Source: an uncultured Methanobrevibacter sp.
GTDB taxonomy: Archaea; Methanobacteriota; Methanobacteria; Methanobacteriales; Methanobacteriaceae
Assembly (NCBI RefSeq): GCF_900314695.1
Contig: NZ_OMWD01000016.1
Span: 1 to 53,413, forward strand
Length of the DNA stretch: 53,413 nt
Direction: 5' to 3'
Each line of letters begins with the position of its first letter. The first letter of the stretch is position 1. Of the stretch, positions 8,683 through 17,604 are shown in pieces. The position numbers and the translations under genes were made by a program. The notes below the pieces were generated by a model, which saw only the letters and a program-made list of their open reading frames with translations, did no database searches and was not told the DNA's origin.

Positions 8683-9467
8683 TTATGGAAGATGATGGCT
8701 ATTTTGAAGATGAGGAATTTTCACCGATAAGGTCTTTGCTGGGCCTTTTGACATTTTCAACAATTTTGCCGATTCGCGTATATACTTCAATAGAGTATAT
8801 GACCAAATTGACATGGTGCTGGCCATTTCTACATATATTCATAGGCCTTTTGGCAGCAGCTTGCGGTTATGTCTCTTTGAATTTCCTGCATCTGAATACA
8901 TTTTTCACGGCCGTAATTGTCTATGCATTTTTGATGATTATTACAGGTTATAATCACTTGGATGGTGTAATGGACATGGCTGATGGGGTAATGGTTCATG
9001 GTGAGCCTGAACGTAAAATCATGGTGATGAAAGACCCGTCCGTAGGTGCAGGTGGTGTTGCAACACTGTTTTTAGTGGCCAGTTTAACAATAGCGGGCTT
9101 ATACAATATTCTGGATTATAATTTCATATCTGGAATAATTATTTGTGAAATGGTTGCAAAGACTTCCCTTATTACAACTGCGCTTTTATCAAAACCGTTA
9201 ACTCCTGGAATTGGAAGTTATTTCATGCTTGAAACAACTCCGTCAAATTACTTGATATCCACAATATTCGTTTGCATAATATCATTTTTATTGGGTGGTG
9301 TTGTTGGAGTCTGCGGAGCTTTAGGGGCTATGTTTTCAGGCATCATCATTGCTCTTATTGCCAGAAGGAATTTCGTGCTTGCCAACGGTGATGTTTTGGG
9401 AATGAGTAACGAAGTAGGTCGTTTAATGGCATTGTTGTTTATGGCTGTAGCTTTATATTTCTTCTAA
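8679..9467 (+). CDS. cobS: adenosylcobinamide-GDP ribazoletransferase CobS
   Basis: This membrane enzyme joins GDP-activated adenosylcobinamide to alpha-ribazole (or its phosphate) to make adenosylcobalamin. The 262-residue protein has six or seven hydrophobic segments and the family signature GYNHLDGVMDMADGVMVHG, followed by KDPSVGAGGVA, the Asp-rich metal and GDP site. It overlaps the CobZ-like gene by ATGA, so nucleotide-loop assembly and phosphate removal appear co-expressed. Methyl-cobamides are essential in methanogens through the Mtr complex. A terminator hairpin lies 12 bases after the stop. Confidence 0.93.
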   Translation: MIMEDDGYFEDEEFSPIRSLLGLLTFSTILPIRVYTSIEYMTKLTWCWPFLHIFIGLLAAACGYVSLNFLHLNTFFTAVIVYAFLMIITGYNHLDGVMDMADGVMVHGEPERKIMVMKDPSVGAGGVATLFLVASLTIAGLYNILDYNFISGIIICEMVAKTSLITTALLSKPLTPGIGSYFMLETTPSNYLISTIFVCIISFLLGGVVGVCGALGAMFSGIIIALIARRNFVLANGDVLGMSNEVGRLMALLFMAVALYFF

Positions 9468-9479
9468 TTTTTCATTTTT

Positions 9480-9514
9480 AAAGCAATTTAGTGTGTTAAA
9501 ATTAAAATTGCTTT
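9480..9514 (+). terminator. hairpin terminator after cobS
   Basis: AAAGCAATTT (9480-9489) pairs perfectly with AAATTGCTTT (9505-9514) around a 15-base AT loop. There is no long T-run afterwards, so termination may depend on the hairpin and the AT-rich context. Confidence 0.5.
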
Positions 9515-9567
9515 CTTAAAAAGCATTAGTTTATTAAGCAGGTTCTATATAGTTAGTTTTGATGTGT

Positions 9568-9677
9568 GTCACTCACCAGTTTACATATTCATCACCTCCA
9601 TTTTTTAAATACAACTTCGTTCATAAGCAAACATCATCCAATCCTGTTTCAATTAGTGGTGAGTGGCCCGTCATCAT
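9568..9677 (-). other. structured non-coding stretch or mini-ORF cluster upstream of trm56
   Basis: CACTCACCA (9570-9578) and TGGTGAGTG (9657-9665) form a 9-base inverted repeat, extendable by two pairs, around 78 bases. On the minus strand this holds an 18-codon ORF (9621-9677), an ATGA-coupled 10-codon ORF, and then a strong Shine-Dalgarno-like GGAGGTGATG. It could be a small RNA or a leader for short peptides. Nothing identifies a known family. Confidence 0.3.
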
Positions 9678-9742
9678 TCATACAAATTTTTAAATATTCA
9701 AAATTTAAAATATTAGATTAATTAATTTATTTTTTTGATATT

Positions 9743-10282
9743 ATGAATGTAAATGTTTTAAGATTAGATCACAGATTAAAAAGAGATACTCGTATAACAA
9801 CTCATGTATGTTTGACTGCCCGCGCATTCGGAGCCAGCAAAATATATCTTGCAGGAGAAAGGGACAATAAGCTCATGGAAAATGTGAGGGATACCGCTTC
9901 ACGTTTTGGAGGCAACTTTGAAATAGAATATGCTGAAGGTTATATGGGAGTTATCAATAAGTGGAAAGCTGATGGCGGAAAAGTAGTTCACCTGACAATG
10001 TATGGATCACAAGCTCATGAAGTCGCTCCTGAAGTTCGTGCAGATGGTTCTGATATTTTAATCATTGTTGGCGGTTCCAAAGTTCCTGGAAAAGTATATA
10101 AGGCAGCAGATTGGAATGTTTCCGTTACAACTCAGCCTCATTCTGAAGTATCATCTCTTGCAGTATTCCAACATCTGCTGATGGATGGCAAGGAGTTTGA
10201 TTTGGAATTTGAAAATCCTGTACTTGAAGTTATTCCGACTGCTCATGGAAAAAATGTCAATATCCATAATGAAAACCGTTAG
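9743..10282 (+). CDS. trm56: tRNA (cytidine-56-2'-O)-methyltransferase, aTrm56
   Basis: This archaeal SPOUT methyltransferase methylates the ribose of C56 in the T-loop of tRNA, using S-adenosylmethionine. The 179-residue length is normal. Family motifs are LRLDHRLKRDTRITTHVCL at the amino end and the trefoil-knot region from IVGGSKVPGKVYKAADWN to TTQPHSEVSSLAVF. It is preceded by an AT-rich promoter region and ends convergently with the DUF763 gene, overlapping it by 4 bases. Confidence 0.92.
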   Translation: MNVNVLRLDHRLKRDTRITTHVCLTARAFGASKIYLAGERDNKLMENVRDTASRFGGNFEIEYAEGYMGVINKWKADGGKVVHLTMYGSQAHEVAPEVRADGSDILIIVGGSKVPGKVYKAADWNVSVTTQPHSEVSSLAVFQHLLMDGKEFDLEFENPVLEVIPTAHGKNVNIHNENR

Positions 10283-11373
10283 GAAATGAAGTCATCCAAT
10301 CTTTTGATTGCTTTTAGTTTTGTGTCTTTTTTTATGCGTGCCTGGTCAATTGCATCCCTGATGGTTTGAATTGAATTGTCGTAGACTTCCCTGTCAACAG
10401 GATAGGGAAAACCGTCTTTTCCTCCATGGGTAAAACTGTATTTGACGGGGTCCTTCCAGCTGGCAGGTTCTCCGTATACCAAGTCGGATATCAATGCCAA
10501 TGCTCTTATTTTTTTAGGTCCAATTCCCTGAAGAAGAATTAGCTCTTCATAGTTTTCGGGCTGAATTTCCCATGCCTTTGTCAGCACTTCAAATTCCTTG
10601 TCTGAAATGTCCATGTCAAGCACAGGATGGTGTGCAGGCATTGTAAAATCTTCCAAAAGCATTTGATTGTCTTTTCTTTTGAAATATTGTCTTAGGTGGT
10701 TTGGATTGTCGTTGATTAAATCAACGCTAATTTTTTGAGCTTCCTCACTATCCTTTGAAGACATGTTCAATGTGTTTGGAGTTTTTTTGTCGCATGAAAT
10801 TCCGCTGTGAGGATCATTTAATAATTCATCAACCTCTTCGCCTAGCCAATGGTATCTGCGGGCGTATTTGGTTTCTGTGTTCATTCCCTGCTGGATGACA
10901 GCCCAATTACCCTTTTCGGTAATGAAGAAGTTGTGCTGGTATAATGTGTATCCGTCTTGAATGCAGGAGTTGTCAATTTTGGCAGATAATCTGCTTGTTT
11001 CAACCAATGTTTCGGTTGTTTTGGTTTTTAGGTTAAATACCTCTCCAGCATGTTCAATTCCTTCGGGAGTCTTTCTGGATTTCGCGCCTTTTCCTCCTGT
11101 CAGATAAATTCCATGTTCTTCAGGAGATAGTGATGCCTTTAAAGCTCCTAATGTGGTTGTGGTTGTTCCTGAAGAGTGCCAATCAAAACCTAAAACGCAG
11201 GAGAATGCCTGAAACCAGTATGGATTTGAAATTCTGTTTAGAAATTCATTCAAGCTATATTCTTCGATGATGACCGAAGCTAGTGCTCCTGACAAATCAA
11301 CCATTCTGGAAAATAGCCATGCCGGTGGATGACCTCCATGTAATGGTAAATTGACTGCTCCTCTTCTTTTCAT
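10279..11373 (-). CDS. DUF763 family protein
   Basis: A 364-residue protein with the DUF763 amino-terminal signature LPLHGGHPPAWLFSRM, the GFDWHSSGTTTTTLGALK block, and a carboxyl helix-hairpin-helix-like motif (LLQGIGPKKIRALALI). The last suggests contact with DNA or RNA. The family is widespread in archaea and some thermophilic bacteria with no established reaction; the invariant His and Asp/Trp-rich blocks hint at an enzyme. It is a single gene, ending 4 bases inside convergent trm56. Confidence is high in the family and nil in a specific function. Confidence 0.85.
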   Translation of the reverse strand: MKRRGAVNLPLHGGHPPAWLFSRMVDLSGALASVIIEEYSLNEFLNRISNPYWFQAFSCVLGFDWHSSGTTTTTLGALKASLSPEEHGIYLTGGKGAKSRKTPEGIEHAGEVFNLKTKTTETLVETSRLSAKIDNSCIQDGYTLYQHNFFITEKGNWAVIQQGMNTETKYARRYHWLGEEVDELLNDPHSGISCDKKTPNTLNMSSKDSEEAQKISVDLINDNPNHLRQYFKRKDNQMLLEDFTMPAHHPVLDMDISDKEFEVLTKAWEIQPENYEELILLQGIGPKKIRALALISDLVYGEPASWKDPVKYSFTHGGKDGFPYPVDREVYDNSIQTIRDAIDQARIKKDTKLKAIKRLDDFIS

Positions 11374-11421
11374 GAATTATGTTATTGTTTTATTTATATA
11401 TTATTCTTTTACAGAGAGCGT

Positions 11422-11511
11422 ATGAAAAGTATTATTGTAATATTTTATATTTTTTCAGCAACACTTATTTTTTACATTAAATTCTCATATAAACAAAACT
11501 TTAATAAGTAA
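11422..11511 (+). CDS. possible 29-residue membrane peptide
   Basis: An ATG at 11422 is preceded by GAGAG and, about 25-30 bases upstream, by a TATA-like TTTATATATT (11391-11400). It encodes 29 residues: MKSIIVIFYIFSATLIFYIK and a short basic tail (single membrane span). Promoter spacing is reasonable, but AT-rich DNA produces hydrophobic ORFs by chance, so this is a weak call. Confidence 0.25.
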   Translation: MKSIIVIFYIFSATLIFYIKFSYKQNFNK

Positions 11512-11584
11512 TGGTTACTAAAATTTTATATGTTATATTTATTAACAAATTATTTAATCAAAATTATTATGGAGCGTAATTTTT

Positions 11585-12319
11585 ATGGCTATAGATAACG
11601 GAGATTTTGTTAGAGTAAACTTTACTGGTAAAATAAAAGAAACTGATGACGTATTTGATACTACTTATGAAGAAATAGCACAAGAAGCAGGAATTTTCGA
11701 AGAAAATAAAACTTACAAAGCAATTCCAATTGTTGTTGGAGGAAATCATTTATTACCTGCTATTGAAGAAGCAATTAAAGGATTAGATGCTGGAGACACC
11801 AAACATGTTGAAGTTGAATCAGATAATGCATTCGGACCAAGAGATCCTAAAATGATTCAATTAGTACCTATGAAAGAGTTCAAAAAACAAGGTATGACTC
11901 CATATCCTGGTATGAAAATCCAATCTGAAGGTTCAACCGGTAAAATCTTAACCGTTAACGGTGGAAGAGTAAAAGTTGATTTCAACCACGAATTAGCAGG
12001 AAAAGACTTAATTTACGATGTTGAAGTAACTGAAATCATTGACAATCCTGAAGATAAAATTAAAAGTATGATTGAGTTACACTACTCTAATCCTAATGTC
12101 GATATCGAAAAAACTGAAATTGACATCGTTGATGGCGTTGCAAATATTAAATTAGATGAAATGGCTAAATTCGACCAACAATCTTACATGGACATTACCT
12201 TTGCAAGATTCAGAATTGCTAAAGACATCTGGGACAACATCGAAGAAATTACCAAAGTTAATTTCGTAGATGAATTCGAAAAAAGAGAAGAATCTGACGA
12301 CGAAGAAGACGAAGAATAG
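11585..12319 (+). CDS. FKBP-type peptidyl-prolyl isomerase (long archaeal form)
   Basis: A 244-residue cytoplasmic proline isomerase and probable chaperone. Residues 1-160 contain a split FKBP domain with an inserted flap (IPIVVGGNHLLPAIEEAIKGLDAGDTKHVEVESD), the insert-in-flap arrangement of SlyD-like proteins. The carboxyl 80 residues form the extra domain of the long archaeal FKBPs, ending in a run of Asp and Glu. The start is ATG at 11585 with GGAG 9-12 bases upstream. A TATA-like TTTTATATG lies near 11523-11531. Codon use is typical of a well-expressed gene. Confidence 0.9.
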   Translation: MAIDNGDFVRVNFTGKIKETDDVFDTTYEEIAQEAGIFEENKTYKAIPIVVGGNHLLPAIEEAIKGLDAGDTKHVEVESDNAFGPRDPKMIQLVPMKEFKKQGMTPYPGMKIQSEGSTGKILTVNGGRVKVDFNHELAGKDLIYDVEVTEIIDNPEDKIKSMIELHYSNPNVDIEKTEIDIVDGVANIKLDEMAKFDQQSYMDITFARFRIAKDIWDNIEEITKVNFVDEFEKREESDDEEDEE

Positions 12320-12398
12320 ATTCATTTTCTGAGTTATTTTTAATAATAACTCCTTTTTTTACTTATTTTTAAATATTATTTTTTATAAACCATTATTC

Positions 12399-12974
12399 AT
12401 GTTACAACTTAATGAACTTTTAGATATTTTTAATGAAGGCAAAACATTGGTAATGGATGAAGAAGCTGCTGATGCTTGTAATTATTATTCCAGGGAAGCA
12501 CAAAAGATTACTTGTGAAATTAATTATACTTACCATGATTTTGATGAAATCAGGGATTTATTTTCAAAATTGATTGGTTGTAATGTCAGTGATGATTTTA
12601 GAGTTTTTCCACCATTTTTCACAGATTTCGGAAAGAATATACATCTTGGAAAAAATGTCTTTATCAATGCAGGCTGCAAATTCCAGGATCAGGGTGGAAT
12701 CTATATCGGGGATAATGTGCTCATTGGCCATAATGTTGTCATAGCCACTTTAAACCATGATGAAAATCCTGCCAAAAGAGGTAATTTGAAACCTTCATCA
12801 ATTAAAATAGGCAATGATGTATGGATTGGATCTAATGCTACAGTTCTTGCAGGTGTCACAATCGGTGATGGTGCTATTGTTGCAGCAGGAGCTGTTGTAA
12901 CCAGGGATGTTGATGAAAACACCATTGTTGGTGGGGTTCCGGCAAAGTATATACGTGATGTAAAAATGGATTAA
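12399..12974 (+). CDS. hexapeptide-repeat sugar O-acetyltransferase
   Basis: A 191-residue acetyltransferase of the maltose/galactoside acetyltransferase family (Maa/LacA). The amino-terminal helical cap is followed by left-handed beta-helix repeats (IYIGDNVLIGHNVVI, KIGNDVWIGSNATVLAG). The likely catalytic His is in ATLNHDENPAKRG. It transfers acetyl from acetyl-CoA to a sugar hydroxyl; the substrate cannot be told. The gene is monocistronic, ends 4 bases inside the convergent fumarase gene, and starts about 20 bases after a TATA-like TTTTATAAAC, so it is probably leaderless. Confidence 0.88.
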   Translation: MLQLNELLDIFNEGKTLVMDEEAADACNYYSREAQKITCEINYTYHDFDEIRDLFSKLIGCNVSDDFRVFPPFFTDFGKNIHLGKNVFINAGCKFQDQGGIYIGDNVLIGHNVVIATLNHDENPAKRGNLKPSSIKIGNDVWIGSNATVLAGVTIGDGAIVAAGAVVTRDVDENTIVGGVPAKYIRDVKMD

Positions 12975-13465
12975 ATCTTTTTTCCTTTATGGATGGCCAC
13001 AATTCCAGGTATTTCATCTACCTTCAATTCAAACATGGCTTCCATACCTTCTTTTTCAAATAAAACGCATTTCTTTTCCAATACTTTATTTGTAAGCAAT
13101 GCAGCTACTGGCGGTGTAATAACAAAAATGGAATTGTTTTTCTTTAATTCCATTGCTATTTCATCACTTAATGTTCCTTTTCCGATATGAATTTTAACAC
13201 CATTTTCACTTAAAAAAGGAATTGTGGATTCAATTTCCTCTTTATTGCTTGTTGTTGGAGCTATTCCTGCATCGCTAAATGCTGTATGCATTATGACCAT
13301 TCCATTCATGTCGAATGGTATTTCATCTTTCTTGATTAATTTGACAAATTGGGGGAGTGCTGCGTCACGGCCAGTATAAATGGTTCCGGAAATGGTGATT
13401 TTATCGCCAACATCAAGATTTTTCAAGTCACTATCTGTGATTGGTGTTTTTAATTCTTTCATCAT
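12971..13465 (-). CDS. fumB: fumarate hydratase class I, beta (carboxyl) subunit
   Basis: The 164-residue protein matches the carboxyl-terminal half of class I fumarases: ISGTIYTGRDAALPQF near the start, PTTSNKEEIESTIPFL, and IHIGKGTLS in the middle. In methanogens, fumarase is two polypeptides; the iron-sulfur alpha subunit is not in this window. Together they interconvert malate and fumarate in the incomplete reductive TCA path, whose later steps (korDABC, sucC) begin 136 bases away on the opposite strand. The second codon of the frame is also ATG; MKELKTPI is the more likely start. Confidence 0.88.
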   Translation of the reverse strand: MMKELKTPITDSDLKNLDVGDKITISGTIYTGRDAALPQFVKLIKKDEIPFDMNGMVIMHTAFSDAGIAPTTSNKEEIESTIPFLSENGVKIHIGKGTLSDEIAMELKKNNSIFVITPPVAALLTNKVLEKKCVLFEKEGMEAMFELKVDEIPGIVAIHKGKKI

Positions 13466-13600
13466 TAAATATATTTGTGTTGTATTTTTTATATAATTTT
13501 TATTTTAGATGATATTTTAATAAGATATTTAAATGTTTGTTAACAAAGATATATCATAATCTGTATTTATTTATTATAGATTTTTTAGGAGATTTTAAAA

Positions 13601-13867
13601 TTGATTATTATTAATGAAGATTTGTGTAAAGGATGTCACCTTTGCTTGTTTATGTGCTACAAGAATGTATATGCAATTTCTTCAGAAGTTAATAAAAAAG
13701 GTGTGCAATTGCCTTTTGTTAAGTTTGAAGAAAGATGTACAAAATGTGGTACTTGTGAAGTTGCATGTCCTGATCAGGCTATTACAGTAGATTTAGGTGA
13801 AAACTGGTGGATGGATGAAGATAACAATACAAACTTCAATCCTAAATTTACAAATGGCAAAAAGTAG
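13601..13867 (+). CDS. korD: 2-oxoglutarate:ferredoxin oxidoreductase delta subunit
   Basis: An 88-residue ferredoxin-like electron-transfer subunit with two 4Fe-4S motifs: CKGCHLCLFMC and CTKCGTCEVACP. The second motif's closing Cys is followed by Pro as in clostridial ferredoxins. It starts at TTG 13601, chosen because AGGAGAT lies 10 bases upstream and the Cys motif begins at residue 9. First gene of korD-korA-korB-korC-sucC, with gaps of 0 to 10 bases. The TATA region is probably the ATTTAAATG near 13527-13535. Confidence 0.93.
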   Translation: MIIINEDLCKGCHLCLFMCYKNVYAISSEVNKKGVQLPFVKFEERCTKCGTCEVACPDQAITVDLGENWWMDEDNNTNFNPKFTNGKK

Positions 13868-13877
13868 GTGTTAAAAA

Positions 13878-15008
13878 ATGGCTCAAGAATTTTTTATTCA
13901 AGGTAATGAAGCATGTGCTAAAGGCGCAATAACTGCAGGTTGTAGATTTTTTGCAGGTTATCCCATTACTCCTTCTACTGAAGTTGCAGAAACTCTTGCT
14001 AGAGAATTGCCTAAAGTAGGTGGTTCATTTGTTCAAATGGAAGATGAAATTGCTTCTGCAGGTGCGATAATTGGTGGTTCTTGGGGAGGAACCAAATCAA
14101 TGACCGCAACTTCAGGACCTGGTATTTCATTAATGCAGGAAAATATTGGTTACGCATTTATTAGTGAAACTCCAATGGTTATTGTTGATGTTCAAAGAGG
14201 TTCTCCTTCAACTGCTCAACCAACAATGACTGCACAAGGGGATATGATGCAAGCTCGTTGGGGTTCTCATGGGGATTATGAACCAATCGCATTAGCACCA
14301 TCAAGCGTTCAGGAATTTTTTGATTTCACAATTAAGGCATTCAACTTAGCTGAAGAATTTAGATGCCCTGTATTTGTCATGGCTGATGAAATTGTTGGTC
14401 ATATGAGAGAAAAAATCACTGTTGAAGATGATATTGAAATAGTTCCAAGAAAAAGACCTGAAAAATCAGATAAATATTTACCATTTAAAAATGTTGAAAA
14501 TGGAACTAATCCTATGCCTTCTTTTGGTGACGGATTTAATATTCATGTTACTGGATTAACTCATGATGAAAGGGGATATCCGGATACAAACAATCCTGAA
14601 ACTCATGATAAATTAGTTCAAAGAATTTGTGATAAAATTTTAAATAATAGGGATAAAATATGTTCTGTTCAATCAGATAAATGTGAAGATGCAGATATTA
14701 TAATTTTATCATATGGCTCACCGGTAAGGTCTGTTGTCGAAGCTGTAAACAAAGCTAGGGATGAAGGTAAAAAAGTTGGTTATATTAAACTTGACACTCC
14801 ATGGCCGTTCCCAGAAGAACAGGTTATTCAATTGTCATCTAATGCAAATGATGTGATTGTGGTGGAAATGAATTTAGGTCAAATGTATTATGAAGTTGAT
14901 CGTGTTCTTAAAAGAAGTGCTAATGTTCATTTGATGGGTAAAATTGGAGGAGCCATGCCAACTCCTGATGAAATATTAGTTCAAATTAATAGAATAGGAG
15001 GAAACTAA
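13878..15008 (+). CDS. korA: 2-oxoglutarate:ferredoxin oxidoreductase alpha subunit
   Basis: A 376-residue catalytic subunit of the enzyme that carboxylates succinyl-CoA to 2-oxoglutarate with reduced ferredoxin, the last step of the incomplete reductive TCA cycle in methanogens. GCRFFAGYPITPSTEVAETL near residue 20 is the family signature, and TATSGPGISLMQENIGYA forms part of the thiamine-diphosphate site. The carboxyl third carries the transketolase-like domain (IILSYGSPVRSVVEAV). It begins 10 bases after korD with GGTG ahead of the ATG and is immediately followed by korB. Confidence 0.95.
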   Translation: MAQEFFIQGNEACAKGAITAGCRFFAGYPITPSTEVAETLARELPKVGGSFVQMEDEIASAGAIIGGSWGGTKSMTATSGPGISLMQENIGYAFISETPMVIVDVQRGSPSTAQPTMTAQGDMMQARWGSHGDYEPIALAPSSVQEFFDFTIKAFNLAEEFRCPVFVMADEIVGHMREKITVEDDIEIVPRKRPEKSDKYLPFKNVENGTNPMPSFGDGFNIHVTGLTHDERGYPDTNNPETHDKLVQRICDKILNNRDKICSVQSDKCEDADIIILSYGSPVRSVVEAVNKARDEGKKVGYIKLDTPWPFPEEQVIQLSSNANDVIVVEMNLGQMYYEVDRVLKRSANVHLMGKIGGAMPTPDEILVQINRIGGN

Positions 15009-15872
15009 ATGTCAGAACAAAAAGAAAATAGGTTTCTCCCATATTTAAGGGAAGATAGGTTGCCTCATATTTTTTGTCCGGGTTGTGGAAATGGTGCGAT
15101 TATCAATGCATTTTTAGCAGCTATGGAAAAAGCAGAAATGGATTTTGATAATATTGCTATGGTTTCTGGAATTGGATGTTCTTCAAGAATTCCTGGTTAT
15201 TTAAACTGTGATTCACTTCATACAACTCATGGAAGAGCTTTAAGTTTTGCAACTGGTTTAAAAGTGGCTAATAAAGATTTGGATGTTGTTGTTTTCACTG
15301 GTGATGGTGATGCTGCTTCTATTGGAGGTAATCATTTAATTCATGCCGCAAGAAGAAATATTAATCTTACTGTTATTTGTATCAATAATAATATTTATGG
15401 TATGACTGGTGGCCAGATTAGTCCTACCTCTCCTAAAGGTAGTTTTGGAACAACTGCGCCTTACGGTAATCGTGATGCTCCATTTAAATTGGCTGAACTT
15501 GTTGCAGCTGCCGGTGCATCTTATTCTGCAAGGTGGACTACTGTTCAAATTGAAAATCTTGTTTTATCAATTAAAGAAGGTTTGAAAAATCCTGGATTTT
15601 CATTTATTGAAGTTGCAACTCAATGTCCTACTTATTTTGGTCGTAAAAATAAACTTAAAACTCCTACTGCAATGGCTGCTGTTATGAAAGCAAATACTGT
15701 GTTCAAATCTGCTGCAGAAAGAATGAGAGCAAAAGAATTAGAGGGAAAAATTGTTGTTGGTGAATTTGCTAATTCTCAAAGAGATGAATTTACTGAAGGC
15801 ATTGAAAAAATTAGTGTGGAAAAATCTGGTAAAAAAACTATTATCAATTCCGCATTTGAATCTAAATTATAG
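15009..15872 (+). CDS. korB: 2-oxoglutarate:ferredoxin oxidoreductase beta subunit
   Basis: The thiamine-diphosphate-binding subunit, 287 residues. FCPGCGNGAIINAF starts the domain. The TPP motif begins VVFTGDGDAASIGGNHLIHA and continues to INNNIYGMTGGQ, as in pyruvate and 2-oxoacid:ferredoxin oxidoreductases. Its ATG follows the korA stop codon directly, with GGAGGA at the end of korA as ribosome binding site. The 2-oxoglutarate assignment rests on operon order (D-A-B-C then sucC) rather than on substrate-contact residues. Confidence 0.94.
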   Translation: MSEQKENRFLPYLREDRLPHIFCPGCGNGAIINAFLAAMEKAEMDFDNIAMVSGIGCSSRIPGYLNCDSLHTTHGRALSFATGLKVANKDLDVVVFTGDGDAASIGGNHLIHAARRNINLTVICINNNIYGMTGGQISPTSPKGSFGTTAPYGNRDAPFKLAELVAAAGASYSARWTTVQIENLVLSIKEGLKNPGFSFIEVATQCPTYFGRKNKLKTPTAMAAVMKANTVFKSAAERMRAKELEGKIVVGEFANSQRDEFTEGIEKISVEKSGKKTIINSAFESKL

Positions 15873-15880
15873 GTGGAAAT

Positions 15881-16429
15881 ATGAGAACTGAAATAAGAAT
15901 TGGTGGATTTGGAGGTCAAGGTGTAATCCTTGCAGGTATCATATTAGGTAAAGCTGCAAGTTTGTTTGATGAAAAGGAAGCTGTTCAAACTCAATCTTAT
16001 GGTCCTGAAGCTCGTGGAGGGGCTTCTAAATGTGAAGTTGTTATTAGTGATAGTGAAGTTGATTATCCTAAAGTTCAAAGTCCAGATATTTTAATTGCCA
16101 TGTCTAATGAGGCTTTAATTAAATATATTGTTGATTTAAAGGATAATGGAACTTTAATTGTTGACCCTGGAACAACAGATGTTGAAGATGTAAGGGAGTT
16201 TATTGACGAACATAATATTAAAGTTCATGAAGCTCCGGCTACTAAAACTGCAACTGATGAAATAGGTTTAAAAATTGTGGCAAATATAGTTATGGTTGGA
16301 GCAATTACAAAAATTACTAATGTTATATCTAAAGATGCGGCTATTAAAGCCATTGAGGATAGTGTTCCTAAAGGAACTGAAGAAAAAAATATTAAAGCTT
16401 TTGAAGCTGGATTTAATTTAGTTGAATAG
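15881..16429 (+). CDS. korC: 2-oxoglutarate:ferredoxin oxidoreductase gamma subunit
   Basis: The 182-residue gamma subunit binds CoA in the four-subunit enzyme. The signature GGFGGQGVILAG at residues 7-18 and the TQSYGPEARGGASKCEVVIS block are typical. It follows korB by 8 bases and precedes sucC by 8 bases, each with a GGTG-type binding site, so one message is likely for all five genes. Confidence 0.94.
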   Translation: MRTEIRIGGFGGQGVILAGIILGKAASLFDEKEAVQTQSYGPEARGGASKCEVVISDSEVDYPKVQSPDILIAMSNEALIKYIVDLKDNGTLIVDPGTTDVEDVREFIDEHNIKVHEAPATKTATDEIGLKIVANIVMVGAITKITNVISKDAAIKAIEDSVPKGTEEKNIKAFEAGFNLVE

Positions 16430-16437
16430 GTGTTACA

Positions 16438-17550
16438 ATGAGATTTTTTGAAAATATAGCAAAACAAATTTTTAATCAAGAAGGCATACCAATTTTAGAA
16501 GGACATGTCGCTTACTCTCCTGAGGAAGCTATGACTATCGCTTCTGAAATGGGCGTTCCTGTAGTGATAAAGGCTCAAGTTTTAACCGGTGGTAGAGGTA
16601 AAGCAGGTGGTGTAAAATTTGCAAATAACCCTGGTGAAGCTTTAAAAGTAGCTGATGAAATTTTGGGAATGGAAATCAAAGGCGAAAAAGTTAAACATTT
16701 ATTGATTGAGAAAAAAGCCGAAATTTTAAATGAATTTTTCGTAACTGTATCCGTAGATAGGGGTGCTAGAAAACCTGTTATCTTGGCAAGTATGGAAGGT
16801 GGGGTTGAAATTGAAAATTTAGCAAAAACAAACCCTGAAAAAATCATTAAATATTATCCAAATCCTTTAATTGAATTTTTACCTTATGAGGCACGTGAAA
16901 TTGCACGTAGAATGGGTGTTCCATCTGAATTAATTTCACAAATGGGTGACATGATTTGGAAATTATATAATGTATTTGAAAAGTATGATGCGGATACTGC
17001 TGAAATCAACCCGTTAGTTTCAACTCCTCAAGGATTGATTGCTGCTGATGCAAAACTTGTTGTTGAAAATGATGCATTATTCAGACATCAGGACTTGGTT
17101 GAAAGACTTCACTACAAAAAGAAAGCTGTTGACTTTGTGCAATTGGATGGTGACATTGCCGTAATCGGTAATGGTGCAGGTTTAACATTAACTGCTATGG
17201 ACATGATTAAACTTAACGGCGGAGAACCAGCTACCTTTTTAGATATTGGTGGTGGAGCTTCAGAACAAATAATTGATCAGGCTTTAAACCTTGTATTGAG
17301 TTATGAACCTGTTAAAGTTGTGTTCCTGAATGTTTTAGGTGGAATTACTAAGGCGGATGATGTTGCTCGTGGTGTAATTAAAGCTTTAGAACATTGTGAA
17401 AGAAAGGTTCCTATTGTCATTAGACTAACAGGTACTAATGAAGAGGAAGGTCAAAGAATTTTAGAAGAAGCTGGCATTTCCTATGAAGTTTCAATGGAAA
17501 AAGCTGCTCTTAAAGCTGTTGAGTTATGCAATGAGTTAAAAGCTAAATAA
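16438..17550 (+). CDS. sucC: succinyl-CoA synthetase beta subunit
   Basis: A 370-residue ADP-forming beta subunit with an amino-terminal ATP-grasp domain (VVIKAQVLTGGRGKAGGVKF) and a carboxyl CoA-ligase domain (FLDIGGGASEQIIDQAL, RLTGTNEEEGQRIL). It makes succinyl-CoA for the adjacent KOR enzyme. The alpha subunit SucD is not in the window, so the complex must be encoded at two loci. The length is slightly below the bacterial average of 385-390. A near-perfect palindrome follows 54 bases downstream. Confidence 0.95.
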   Translation: MRFFENIAKQIFNQEGIPILEGHVAYSPEEAMTIASEMGVPVVIKAQVLTGGRGKAGGVKFANNPGEALKVADEILGMEIKGEKVKHLLIEKKAEILNEFFVTVSVDRGARKPVILASMEGGVEIENLAKTNPEKIIKYYPNPLIEFLPYEAREIARRMGVPSELISQMGDMIWKLYNVFEKYDADTAEINPLVSTPQGLIAADAKLVVENDALFRHQDLVERLHYKKKAVDFVQLDGDIAVIGNGAGLTLTAMDMIKLNGGEPATFLDIGGGASEQIIDQALNLVLSYEPVKVVFLNVLGGITKADDVARGVIKALEHCERKVPIVIRLTGTNEEEGQRILEEAGISYEVSMEKAALKAVELCNELKAK

Positions 17551-17604
17551 TTTAGTTTTAATCAATATTTCATTAAATCTTAATTGTTTGCATTAAAATT
17601 AATT

